A program made the translations under genes and the position numbers. The notes under the pieces are model-generated. The model did no database searches, was not told the DNA's origin, and saw nothing but the letters and a program-made list of their open reading frames with translations. DNA of 64,000 bases from Thermoplasmatales archaeon. Lineage in GTDB: Archaea; Thermoplasmatota; Thermoplasmata; Thermoplasmatales; Thermoplasmataceae. The DNA lies in the NCBI GenBank assembly GCA_016806715.1, contig CP060531.1, positions 1 through 64,000 on the forward strand, in the 5' to 3' direction. The first letter of the stretch is position 1; every line of letters begins with the position of its first letter. Positions 9,106-17,148 of the stretch are shown piece by piece.

Positions 9106-10503
9106 TCAGTACGTCCTGGAAAAGCTGGCAATTTTTCCCGGTTTACCGCAAACCACGCATTTTGCTTCTCCAGGTGTGCTGACATTAATCCCCAGCACAA
9201 CCTTCTCCGTCTCCTTCTCAATGGTGTCGGAGCACTCCCTGCTGCCGCACCAGCCGGATAAGCTTATCCCTTCATAGGACTTCATCTCTTCAATTGTACT
9301 GTCCCTCCTGGACAGGTCGTGAAACTGTTTTATTGCCCGCTCGGTTATCTCCTCCTTTACGCGCTCAAGCAACATGTTGATCCCATCGGGAAGCTGATTA
9401 AGCTGGATTTTCTGCCTACCTTTCGATGTCCTTTTGGCCACTGTTACAAAAGCATCGCTGACCTCTCTTGTTCCAATTTCAATTCTTAAGGGAACGCCGC
9501 GCATCTCCCAGTCATTGAACTTGTATCCGGGGGTGTACGCATCCCTGTCATCAAGTTTTACCCTGATACCATGCTTTTTCAGGATGCTGCATACGGAATC
9601 GATAAAGCTCTTCTGGCTGGGATTTTCGGAAGGTATGGGAATTACCACTACCTGGAATGGAGCAATATCTGGGGGGAAGACCAGGCCGGTATCGTCTCCA
9701 TGTATTCCTATTACTGCCGCAAGGAGCCTCTCGCTCAGTCCAAACGTTGTCTGGAATGCATAAACCGGCTGTCCGTTCTCGTCAGAATACTTTATGTCGT
9801 AATTTTTTGCAAAGTTGTCGTCATACTGGTGGATCGTGCCGATCTGCAGTGACCTGCCGCTAGGGAGGGCCGTATCAAAAGCCAGGGAGTATACGGCTCC
9901 GGGAAACTTGTCCCATTCAGGCCTCCTGTCAACATGGAATGGCAGGCAGAGCATTGAACTGATCTTTTTCCATATGTCCATGTACTCGGACATCTGCTGC
10001 TCAGCTTCTTCGTGATTACGGTGCGCAGTGTGTGACTCAAAGAAATGGATCTCCCTTATGCGGATAAATGAACGGGTATGTTTTGTCTCATACCGATAGA
10101 CGCTTACTATCTGATAAATCTTCAGGGGAAGGTCTGCGTGAGTCCTTACCCACAAAGAGAACATAGGGTACATTGCTGCCTCGCTGGTGGGCCTTAAAGC
10201 GAGCTCAATGTCAAGTTGCTCCTTACCTCCCCTGGTAACCCAGTACAGTTCATTTTCAAATCCCTTAATGTGCTCAAATTCAACCGTGAGCATGTCTCTC
10301 GTGATGAGCACTGGAAAGTTTACCTCCTGGAACTCCATTGAATCAACATTCTCCCTAACGACATTATCAATGTTTTTCATGGCTCTCCAGCCATATGGGA
10401 GCCATACGTTCATTCCCTTGATTGGATATCGCTTGTCACTCAACTGGCTGACGTCAATGATTTCATTGTACCATTCGCTGAAATCTTTCTTCTTGTTCTC
10501 CAT
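9106..10503 (-). CDS. proS: Prolyl-tRNA synthetase, archaeal/eukaryotic type
   Basis: Class II synthetase that charges tRNA-Pro. The 465-residue length and lack of the bacterial editing insertion fit the archaeal/eukaryotic type. RPTSE (residues 104-108) binds ATP/proline, and motif 2 runs RYETKHT...IREIHFFESHTAH (137-161). The anticodon-binding domain starts near residue 285. A C-terminal region with cysteines (CGSREC and CVVCGK) looks like the zinc-binding domain of this class. The promoter lies in the divergent spacer with the M20 peptidase gene, where ATTTATAAG reads on the minus strand. Confidence 0.95.
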   Translation of the reverse strand: MENKKKDFSEWYNEIIDVSQLSDKRYPIKGMNVWLPYGWRAMKNIDNVVRENVDSMEFQEVNFPVLITRDMLTVEFEHIKGFENELYWVTRGGKEQLDIELALRPTSEAAMYPMFSLWVRTHADLPLKIYQIVSVYRYETKHTRSFIRIREIHFFESHTAHRNHEEAEQQMSEYMDIWKKISSMLCLPFHVDRRPEWDKFPGAVYSLAFDTALPSGRSLQIGTIHQYDDNFAKNYDIKYSDENGQPVYAFQTTFGLSERLLAAVIGIHGDDTGLVFPPDIAPFQVVVIPIPSENPSQKSFIDSVCSILKKHGIRVKLDDRDAYTPGYKFNDWEMRGVPLRIEIGTREVSDAFVTVAKRTSKGRQKIQLNQLPDGINMLLERVKEEITERAIKQFHDLSRRDSTIEEMKSYEGISLSGWCGSRECSDTIEKETEKVVLGINVSTPGEAKCVVCGKPGKIASFSRTY

Positions 10504-10587
10504 CTTTAGGTACTGATGTCTGATCTTCTTATAAATATTTGAGCACCGGTATCTGAAATAAAATATACGTGTAATGGATGATCACGC

Positions 10588-11787
10588 ATGGCAATCTTAA
10601 GTTCTGACCTTAGCGACAAAGATTTTATCGTGAATGTAGCCAGCAGGATAATTCCGGTTGAGGCAATTTCTCCAGAATCTGGCGGAAAGGGTGAATCGCA
10701 GAGAGCTGAACTCATTGGCAAGATACTCGCTGAACTGGGTTATGGTAAATTCACCAGATACGATGTGAAGGATGACCATGGCGTTGTGAGACCAAATATC
10801 GTGCTGAAGGTTGGAAAACAGGCAAAGACCTTCTGGCTCATCTCCCACATAGATACTGTCCCGGTTGGGGATCCTGCACTGTGGACAAAGAAGCCTTTCG
10901 AGGTCACTGTTGATGGAGACAGAATGTATGGCAGGGGAACATCAGACGACGGGCAGGCGGTATTTCTTTCCCTCCTGCTTCTTAAGCACCTTAAGGAATC
11001 TGATCTGAAGTATAACCTCGGACTGGCATTTGTAGCTGATGAAGAGGTTGGAAGCAAATACGGTATACAGTACCTGCTGAAGCAGGATATCTTTTCCAAG
11101 AATGATCTCCTCATTGTTCCGGATGCCGGGGCAAAGGACGGCATGTATATAGAAATTGCAGAAAAAAGCATTGTCTGGATACGGTTCAAGATAACAGGAA
11201 AGCAATATCATGCCAGCACCCCCTCTGAGGCAATAAACGCAAACAGGGAGGGCATGAAGTTCATGCTTGAACTGGATGAATTCCTCCATACAAAATACAA
11301 TGCAGTCAACCCCCTCTTTTCCCCAGATGTATCGACATTTGAGCCAACAAAAAGGGAAAAGAATGTGGACAACATAAACACTATTCCTGGAACTGAAGTA
11401 GTATATCTGGACTGCAGGATACTTCCCTCATACGACCTTGACCACGTTATTGATGACATTGATTCCCTGATCAAGAAATTTGAGAAGGAAAGTAAGGCCA
11501 GGATTTCATACACATTTGTGCAGAAAGAGCAGGCACCGCTCCCAACAAGCGAAACTTCTGAAATAGTGCAGAAACTGAAGGCCGCAATCACTGCAACGAG
11601 AGGGAAGGAGCCAAGGACGGTTGGAATCGGTGGTGGCACCTGCGCCGCTTTCTTCAGGAAGAAAGGTTTCCAGGCTGCAGTCTGGTCGACGACCATTGAT
11701 GAGGTTGCTCATCAGGCCGATGAGTACTGTCTCATAAGCAATATTGAGAAGGACAGGGACACTATTAACGAGTTATTATACCATTAA
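10588..11787 (+). CDS. M20 family metallopeptidase/deacylase
   Basis: Two-zinc amidohydrolase related to ArgE, DapE and carboxypeptidase G2. Metal and catalytic residues are visible: HIDTVP (H87, catalytic D89), GTSDDG (bridging D120), ADEEVG (catalytic E152, ligand E153), D179, and a late histidine in DEVAHQADE. The 399-residue length is normal, and a dimerisation domain sits between about 185 and 300. Substrate is not determined: dipeptides, acetylated amino acids or succinyl-diaminopimelate are all possible. It diverges from proS and converges with nadM. Confidence 0.85.
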   Translation: MAILSSDLSDKDFIVNVASRIIPVEAISPESGGKGESQRAELIGKILAELGYGKFTRYDVKDDHGVVRPNIVLKVGKQAKTFWLISHIDTVPVGDPALWTKKPFEVTVDGDRMYGRGTSDDGQAVFLSLLLLKHLKESDLKYNLGLAFVADEEVGSKYGIQYLLKQDIFSKNDLLIVPDAGAKDGMYIEIAEKSIVWIRFKITGKQYHASTPSEAINANREGMKFMLELDEFLHTKYNAVNPLFSPDVSTFEPTKREKNVDNINTIPGTEVVYLDCRILPSYDLDHVIDDIDSLIKKFEKESKARISYTFVQKEQAPLPTSETSEIVQKLKAAITATRGKEPRTVGIGGGTCAAFFRKKGFQAAVWSTTIDEVAHQADEYCLISNIEKDRDTINELLYH

Positions 11788-11814
11788 GATTTTGCGGCAG
11801 CACGAGCTGCAGGC

Positions 11815-12327
11815 TCATTCTTCATCGGTCTTCGAGAGGTCCCTTAGCCGCTGAACGCCGTCGATCTCTTCCACTATTTCCCTGACAGCATCCGGTACAT
11901 CCGCTTTCCAGGAGTCGTTCCGCAACATTTTCTCCCTTATGTGAGTTCCGGACCAGTTGCTCCTGTTTATCAGTTCCAGGGAATTTACCTCGTAACCTTT
12001 CTCAGTGAAGAGCCTTTTCACCAGGGGGTTATTGCTGTACACCCTGCTGAATTTAGGGGTGAGTGATTCCACATGGGCCACCCATAGTGGATTTGAGTTG
12101 ACATCCTCAATGGGCACCAGGTAAAAGTCAAAAATCTTTTCCCTCTCGAGCGATGTTGAGATCATGAGATGCCTTTCCCCTGCTGTAAACGGGTCTTTCA
12201 GGGTATGAGAATATTGGGCACTGCCAATGCCGATGATCAGGGACTTGTTTGTCTTGAGTATCTCTTTTATGACTTCAAGGTGTCCCCGGTGAAAAGGTTG
12301 AAACCTGCCAACTATAAACGCTCGCAT
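11815..12327 (-). CDS. nadM: Nicotinamide-nucleotide adenylyltransferase, archaeal NadM type
   Basis: Joins NMN and ATP to make NAD in the cytoplasm. The 170-residue protein begins with the nucleotidyltransferase motif GRFQPFHRGH (HxGH at residues 13-16). It has the GxGSAQ phosphate-binding segment (about 33-38) and ISTSLER near 56-62, as in archaeal NadM. The TATA box (12344-12358, minus strand) is about 25 bases from the start, giving a leaderless mRNA. The TnpB element inserted only 12 bases beyond this TATA box, so the core promoter is retained but anything further upstream was displaced. Confidence 0.93.
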   Translation of the reverse strand: MRAFIVGRFQPFHRGHLEVIKEILKTNKSLIIGIGSAQYSHTLKDPFTAGERHLMISTSLEREKIFDFYLVPIEDVNSNPLWVAHVESLTPKFSRVYSNNPLVKRLFTEKGYEVNSLELINRSNWSGTHIREKMLRNDSWKADVPDAVREIVEEIDGVQRLRDLSKTDEE

Positions 12328-12445
12328 TCACCATATATCCGATATGTGTAAATAAAAGTTTCAAAATTGAGGGCTTGTCAATTTTTCGTTGATTTTCCTT
12401 GAATCATTCAGGGAAGTTTTATTTAGGATAAGAATATAAGAACAT

Positions 12446-13579
12446 GTGTATGCGTACAAGGCTGTGAAGCAGGATTTCATTGCTTCTGACAACCTCATCG
12501 GATTGATGCATAAATTCACAGAGATGGTAAATCTCGTTATTGGCATCATGATCGAGAGGAATCTCACATCAAGGAATTCTGTAACACGGGAAACTTATCC
12601 CATGCTCAGGGAATATGACATACCGTCATACTATTATCCTGAAGCCATCAACAAGGCAGTTGCACTTGTAAAGACATACAGGAAGAGACTGAAGAAGAAG
12701 CAGAAAGCAACCATACCTCATGTTGAAAGGCCCATGCTTGCCACATATTACGGATTCAGGATAGTTGATGGCAATCTCATGATTCCCATTGCCGCAAGAA
12801 CATATGAGTCCATACCGCTTAATGCACATACACTGAAGGTCATATCAGCGGTGAAAGTGCATTCCTTTGCTTTGTCGGCATACACACTCTCTCTCACAAT
12901 TGGGAGAGAGGTCGATTCTGTGGAATGCACCACTACAGTTGGTATTGATCGGAATTTGAGGAATGCCACCGTCGGGAATGAATTCCATCATGATATCCAT
13001 GATCTCTCGGAGATCGTTGAGATCAAGCAGCGTTACAGAAGCAAGAACTCACATTTCCATAGGAGTGACATAAGAATACAGAAAAAGATTGCATCGAAGT
13101 ATGGGAAGAGGGAAAGGAACAGGACAGCACAGATCATCCATGAAACGAGCAAAAAAATAGTCATGAATGCTGTTCAGAACAGGGAAATGATCGTCCTTGA
13201 GAATGTGAAGGGTCTCATAAACATTACATGGAAGGGGGATGGCAATGCACATGATTTCAGGTTCCTCCTGCACAATGCCTTTCCATATGGTATGCTGGCA
13301 TCCCAGATAGTGTACAAGGGATCATGGGAAGGTCTCACTGTAATTGAATTAACAAGAAAGGAAACAGGGTATACCAGCAAGGAATGCTCGGCATGTGGGT
13401 CACTGACCCGAATAGAGCATGATAGAATACTGAAATGTGATTCCTGCGGTCTTGAGATAGACCGCGATGTGAATGCCTGCATTAACATTGCAGGCAGGGG
13501 TCGGACAAGGCTGAAACGATCCTCTAAAGGCCTGCCAGCTGAAGCTGTGAAGCAGTCAAAAGACGTGGAGCACCTATAA
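12446..13579 (+). CDS. tnpB: TnpB-family RNA-guided nuclease, copy 1
   Basis: TnpB (OrfB of IS200/IS605-type elements), the RuvC nuclease family ancestral to Cas12. Catalytic residues are intact: D168 in VGIDRN, E252 in VLENVKG, and D341 in DRDVNACINIA. A four-cysteine zinc finger (C314, C317, C331, C334) lies between them. The GTG start is about 25 bases after the TATA-like TTTTATTTAG (12417-12426). The last residues (VEHL) are encoded by or next to the IS110 insertion; copy 2 ends differently and nine residues later. No TnpA transposase is present. Confidence 0.88.
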   Translation: MYAYKAVKQDFIASDNLIGLMHKFTEMVNLVIGIMIERNLTSRNSVTRETYPMLREYDIPSYYYPEAINKAVALVKTYRKRLKKKQKATIPHVERPMLATYYGFRIVDGNLMIPIAARTYESIPLNAHTLKVISAVKVHSFALSAYTLSLTIGREVDSVECTTTVGIDRNLRNATVGNEFHHDIHDLSEIVEIKQRYRSKNSHFHRSDIRIQKKIASKYGKRERNRTAQIIHETSKKIVMNAVQNREMIVLENVKGLINITWKGDGNAHDFRFLLHNAFPYGMLASQIVYKGSWEGLTVIELTRKETGYTSKECSACGSLTRIEHDRILKCDSCGLEIDRDVNACINIAGRGRTRLKRSSKGLPAEAVKQSKDVEHL

Positions 13580-13636
13580 GAGGATTACGGGTGAGGTCAA
13601 GGAGAGGGATCGTACATTTCTTGAGACTATGCCACA

Positions 13637-14854
13637 CTACGTGGTTCCATTGGAATTCCCTCCCTCTCTCCCCCTGGGCATTCTCTCCCTGTAGGGCTTC
13701 CTGTTCTTCATTATGGAATATATGTGGTAAAGGAGACGCTTTCCAACCACAATATATGCCTGTGTCGGTTTCTTCTTCTTGTCTATCTCCCTCTGGTATA
13801 CTGCAAGGAATTCGGGATTCTTGTGCAGCACCAGGGAGACTGCGCATTCGTAAACGCTGTTTGACAGGTGCGGATTCCTGATCTTTGATGATCCCGTTGC
13901 CCAGGATTTGCCTCCCGATCCGGTCATGTCAGGCGTCTTTCCCCCGTATGCCTGAATCCTTACAGCAGAATCGAACTGCTCTATGCCCCCTATCTCAGAA
14001 ACAATTGCAGCTGCAGATGTTACACTGACGCCGTGGATGTCAGATATGTTCTTGACATCCGTATTTTCTGACATCCTGTGGTCAATCTCATCATCCAGCT
14101 GTCTTATGCGATCCTTCTCCTCCCTGAGCCTTGCAGCATTAATCCTGATCCTGTACGCGTATACATTTCCGGGATCGGGAATGCCGATGGATGTTTCCGA
14201 AACATGTATTAGGTTCCTGGCATCGTCCATACTGTAGTGGCCCTTGCCTGTATTCATCAGTGCAAACAGTTCATCCGGATCCGCGCCCTTTATATTTTCG
14301 GGAGTGGCATATTTCTCCAGTATTTTGAGTGATGTTTTTGATCCTGTGTCAAAAATGCCCGAATATTCCGGGAACACTGCTGCCAGATCAGATCCTATCA
14401 TGTTTGTTATGATGGTTGCGCTGTTCTTCAGCTGTTCAAGCATTCTGGTGAGCCCGGATTCCGGCATCCTTTCATGCCCCCTGGAATCCGTGGCCGACGG
14501 ATCAAGGCGTGCGGTGGAAGCAAGAACCGATGCATCCTCCGGATCGGATTTCTCCTTCCCGAGATTCTGTATTATTCTCAGATGCTCAGTCCTTCGGGCA
14601 TCTATCACATATACAGGGTAACTGTTTGATTCAAGAAAGTGTTTGACTGGCATGTGATAATTTCCAGTTGGATTCATGAATATTCCCATGACCTTCTGGC
14701 TGTTGCTGTTCTCCACTGTTGCTATCTTTTTCAGCAGGGAATCAAAGCCATCCCGATCGTTATTGATCCTCCCTTTCCACATCCTCTTTCCATTTTCATT
14801 CTGGATCTCCACCTCATGTGTTTTCAGGTGCGTATCGATCCCAATCCATAGCAT
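13637..14854 (-). CDS. IS110-family DEDD recombinase
   Basis: 405-residue transposase with the two IS110 domains. The N-terminal RuvC-like domain has D6 (WIGIDTH) and the third and fourth acids in KSDPEDASVLA. The second acid of the family DEDD set normally lies in GMEPTGHY; here the segment reads FMNPTGNYH, so Asn replaces Glu. The C-terminal Transposase_20-type domain has IHGVSVTSAAAIVSEIGG and a serine in TGSGGKSW that aligns with the family catalytic Ser. It acts with a structured RNA made from the element end. Activity is uncertain because of the Glu-to-Asn change. Confidence 0.85.
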   Translation of the reverse strand: MLWIGIDTHLKTHEVEIQNENGKRMWKGRINNDRDGFDSLLKKIATVENSNSQKVMGIFMNPTGNYHMPVKHFLESNSYPVYVIDARRTEHLRIIQNLGKEKSDPEDASVLASTARLDPSATDSRGHERMPESGLTRMLEQLKNSATIITNMIGSDLAAVFPEYSGIFDTGSKTSLKILEKYATPENIKGADPDELFALMNTGKGHYSMDDARNLIHVSETSIGIPDPGNVYAYRIRINAARLREEKDRIRQLDDEIDHRMSENTDVKNISDIHGVSVTSAAAIVSEIGGIEQFDSAVRIQAYGGKTPDMTGSGGKSWATGSSKIRNPHLSNSVYECAVSLVLHKNPEFLAVYQREIDKKKKPTQAYIVVGKRLLYHIYSIMKNRKPYRERMPRGREGGNSNGTT

Positions 14855-15083
14855 TTATATCTCTTCCTGCCCATATCCACCTGTTGGGGAGAAACGATCA
14901 GCATCGCAGACACCTATAACTTTCCCCACAGGAAAGAGAATGCCTATTGGCGATTGTGATCAGGGCAGATTCAGATCGAAGCAGGTCCAAACCTGCAGCT
15001 TCACGTAACTGCCCCTCCCCATATCCTGGATTTGGCTCGACTCAATCGCAGAGGAATATAGGTTAATTCCCTTATAGCATTCA
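14855..15083 (-). ncRNA. Candidate bridge (seek) RNA locus of the IS110 element
   Basis: The 229-bp noncoding end upstream of the recombinase is where IS110-group elements encode the RNA that pairs with target and donor DNA. Two perfect hairpins are visible: GCAGGT/ACCTGC (14981-14996) with a four-base loop and CTTTCC/GGAAAG (14920-14936) with a five-base loop. Near the recombinase start the minus strand reads CAGGTGG followed by GGGCAGGAAG, resembling the CAGATGGCAGGAAG to the right of the CA core in the target. The last match may be chance. No expression evidence can be seen. Confidence 0.45.
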
Positions 15084-15157
15084 GATGGCAGGAAGTCAAA
15101 TATCAACGATTATTTGACAAAGTCCCGAGTGACACCGGGGAATTAACACTAAAAAAA

Positions 15158-15212
15158 TTTAAATAGTTTAAATTAATGCATAGTTGACAACTATAAGTTG
15201 TTAACTAGGTGA
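15158..15212 (+). promoter_or_regulatory. hsp20 promoter, palindromic operator and ribosome binding site
   Basis: TATA-like TTTAAATAG (15158-15166) is followed at start-site distance by a near-perfect 25-bp palindrome: AGTTGACAACT (15182-15192), ATA, AGTTGTTAACT (15196-15206), with 10 of 11 arm bases complementary. A palindrome over the transcription start is a typical archaeal repressor site. AGGTGA (15207-15212) is five bases before the ATG at 15218 and decides the start codon. Confidence 0.65.
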
Positions 15213-15217
15213 TTAAA

Positions 15218-15772
15218 ATGGTAGGAAAGAGAAATAAGGATGACGACTGGGACGACAGCTTCTTTGGAGACTTCTTTGACGACTTCGGATTCGACTTTAA
15301 GAGGATGAACGAGAAGATGCAGAGAATATTTGAGAATCTGATGAAGGAGGGTAACCAGGGCTCTGATGAGAAGGGTCCCTTTGTCTACGGGTTCTCATAT
15401 CGCGTTGGTCCGGATGGGAGACCTCAGTTCCAGGAATTCGGGAATGTGCCAAGTGGAAGGAGAGGATACACAAACCAGCTTGAAAGCGACACCAGGGAGC
15501 CAATGACGGATTTCAATGAAGATAAGGACAAGGTATATGTAACCGTTGAATTGCCCGGGGTTTCAAAGGAGAATATTGATCTGAAGATATCCGAACGGAA
15601 CATAACGGTTGACGCAAAGGAAGAAGAGAGGAAGTACCATAAGTCAATTGATTTCCCATACAGAATACTGACCGAAAGCGCAACTGCAAAATTCAAGAAC
15701 GGCATCCTTGACGTAGTGGTGAGCAAGGAATCCTCAGCATCCATGTCCGGAAAGTCAGTGAAAATAGAGTGA
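15218..15772 (+). CDS. hsp20: Small heat-shock protein, Hsp20/alpha-crystallin family
   Basis: ATP-independent chaperone that holds unfolding proteins as large oligomers. With the ATG at 15218 the protein has 184 residues. An Asp/Phe-rich N-terminal arm (DDWDDSFFGDFFDDFGFDF) is followed by the alpha-crystallin domain from about residue 85: VYVTVELPGVSKENIDLKIS, then the A-x-x-x-n-GxL-type segment FKNGILDVVVSK near the C terminus. An upstream GTG at 15209 is in frame but the Shine-Dalgarno position favours the ATG. It is followed after seven bases by an ArsR-like regulator gene, probably in the same operon. Confidence 0.93.
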   Translation: MVGKRNKDDDWDDSFFGDFFDDFGFDFKRMNEKMQRIFENLMKEGNQGSDEKGPFVYGFSYRVGPDGRPQFQEFGNVPSGRRGYTNQLESDTREPMTDFNEDKDKVYVTVELPGVSKENIDLKISERNITVDAKEEERKYHKSIDFPYRILTESATAKFKNGILDVVVSKESSASMSGKSVKIE

Positions 15773-15779
15773 ACAAAGA

Positions 15780-16382
15780 ATGGAAGACGACGATCTGGAT
15801 GATATAATAAGTGCCCTCCTCAACAGTACGAGGAGGGAAATTCTTAAATTGCTTACAATTGACGATTCTTACGCCCTGGAGATGAGCCGATGGCTTGGAG
15901 TCTCACAGCAGGCAATAAACAAGCAACTTGAAATGCTAGAGAGGGCAAAACTGATCAGTTCTGCAGGATTTGTTCCCAGCAGCGAAGGCGCTTCGAGGAA
16001 GATCTACCGGCCTTCCGGGTTTTCCACAATAACCATCGATTATTCGAGGAATTTCTTTGAGATCAAACGCATGGGGCTGGAGTACAGTGATGAGGGGAGA
16101 AAGACATCCGTTTTGAGCAACGGAGAACTTCTCGACGACCTTGCCATGGTTAACCGGAGCATAGATGACCTGATGATGAAACGGACCGAGTTGCTAAACA
16201 CGAAAGACGAAATCCTGGAATCACTGCATGAACGTGTATCACAGTCGGCTAATTCGATCATTGAAAAAAACATTCTCCTGAATTACCTGGATTCTTTCAG
16301 CCTTGAGGCTTCCGCTTCCAAGCTTGGTATACCCGTTGACTTCGTGAAGAGTGTTGTCTCCAGATTTATCAGCAAGAGCTGA
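15780..16382 (+). CDS. ArsR-like winged-helix regulator, probable heat-shock regulator
   Basis: A 200-residue protein. An N-terminal winged helix (about residues 8-75) has STRREILKLL and the recognition-helix segment EMSRWLGVSQQAINKQLEMLERAKLI, typical of ArsR-type regulators. A central and C-terminal helical part (about 115-200) may mediate dimerisation. It is seven bases downstream of hsp20 and shares its promoter, whose palindrome is a plausible binding site. Control of hsp20 and autoregulation are inferred from position; Phr of Pyrococcus is a functional precedent rather than a demonstrated orthologue. Confidence 0.75.
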   Translation: MEDDDLDDIISALLNSTRREILKLLTIDDSYALEMSRWLGVSQQAINKQLEMLERAKLISSAGFVPSSEGASRKIYRPSGFSTITIDYSRNFFEIKRMGLEYSDEGRKTSVLSNGELLDDLAMVNRSIDDLMMKRTELLNTKDEILESLHERVSQSANSIIEKNILLNYLDSFSLEASASKLGIPVDFVKSVVSRFISKS

Positions 16383-16383
16383 T

Positions 16384-17148
16384 TCAATTTTCATTACTGG
16401 CCCGGAATGGTGCCAGGTTTTCTTTTTCGAAAGTGTCCGGGTTACTGGGTATTACTATAGATGAAGGAGATCCGAAATGCATCGTTTTCAGTTTTTCAAT
16501 GCTGCCGTAAATTATTTTTTCACCGGGTTGCCTTACGCGCGATGCGACACATATTTCTTCTTTTGATAGGATACTGTCTCCTCCTGCTCTTTTCTCCATT
16601 TCCTGCAGCCATTCAAGTGCCTGAAGGATATCTATGGTCTGACCGGATTTGAGGTCAAGAAGAACAATGGTATGCATTCCGTTGCTATGATTCCGTATTA
16701 TCTTGGAGAAAACGCTTGTGGGAAAAAAGGAACCTGAAAGGAATGGGAGTGACACTGGCGGGCCCATCTTATAGGCATACAGTCCAAGTCTCCATGGTAT
16801 GACATTAAGTATGGAGGCATTTTCGTACACACGCACCTTTACCCCGCTTGATGCACAATTTTGCTCGAGAATCTTATGGGTCGTTGCCGACATCCCGTCT
16901 CCAACTACGAGAAGAGATATGTTTCTTGTTCTGCACATATCCAGGATCGGGGATGGGCCCTCAATGAAATCTCTTTCAACAGGGATTATTTTCCTGTCAA
17001 AGTATTCAGAGATCTCCTTAAGAGAATCTGGCTGCAGGACTGAAGTGTAGCTGTCAAGATACACCTCATCGCTGGATCTTATTGCATCTGCCCCGCCGAT
17101 TGTGATGCTGTTGAGTCCCTGTAATCCAAGCCCCACTATATTAAGCAT
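16384..17148 (-). CDS. dphB: Diphthine synthase
   Basis: S-adenosylmethionine-dependent methyltransferase that methylates the modified histidine of elongation factor 2 during diphthamide formation. The 254 residues start with the tetrapyrrole-methylase-like [15 protein letters not shown]. They include YLDSYTS, ERDFIEG and [11 protein letters not shown], followed by [20 protein letters not shown], a run characteristic of DphB. The start codon overlaps the end of the enolase gene by eight bases, so the two are co-transcribed. Confidence 0.92.
   Translation of the reverse strand: MLNIVGLGLQGLNSITIGGADAIRSSDEVYLDSYTSVLQPDSLKEISEYFDRKIIPVERDFIEGPSPILDMCRTRNISLLVVGDGMSATTHKILEQNCASSGVKVRVYENASILNVIPWRLGLYAYKMGPPVSLPFLSGSFFPTSVFSKIIRNHSNGMHTIVLLDLKSGQTIDILQALEWLQEMEKRAGGDSILSKEEICVASRVRQPGEKIIYGSIEKLKTMHFGSPSSIVIPSNPDTFEKENLAPFRASNEN

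Larger units (their letters stand above)
13573..15083 (-). mobile_element. IS110-family insertion sequence nested in TnpB element 1
   Basis: The element is 1511 bp. The intact copy 2 reads GGAGCAGATGGCAGG where copy 1 reads GGAGCA, then the insertion, then (CA)GATGGCAGG. The insertion therefore duplicates only a CA dinucleotide, as expected for IS110-type recombination at a two-base core. Subterminal inverted repeats match at 12 of 14 bases: CTATAAGAGGATTA (13574-13587) and the complement of 15064-15077. The transposase is on the minus strand, with 229 bp of noncoding DNA upstream and about 60 bp downstream. Insertion is at the extreme 3' end of tnpB. Confidence 0.88.
12371..15124 (+). mobile_element. 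TnpB element, copy 1, interrupted by an IS110 element
   Basis: The ends are defined by comparison with copy 2 (47595-48837). The left end begins GGGCTTGTCAATTTTTCG and the right end finishes with TTATTTGACAAAGTC. Removing the nested 1511-bp IS110 element leaves 1243 bp, exactly the length of copy 2. The two ends are imperfect inverted repeats: left positions 5-23 match the reversed right end at 16 of 19 bases. The flanking octamers (AAAATTGA and CCGAGTGA) do not match, so no target duplication is left here, perhaps after recombination between copies. The right end lies 33 bases before the hsp20 TATA box. Confidence 0.85.

Noticed and set aside
12371-13579. Possible CRISPR-Cas12 system
   Set aside because: Zinc finger and RuvC motifs fit TnpB, the protein is short, and there is no repeat array, cas1 or cas2 anywhere in the window.
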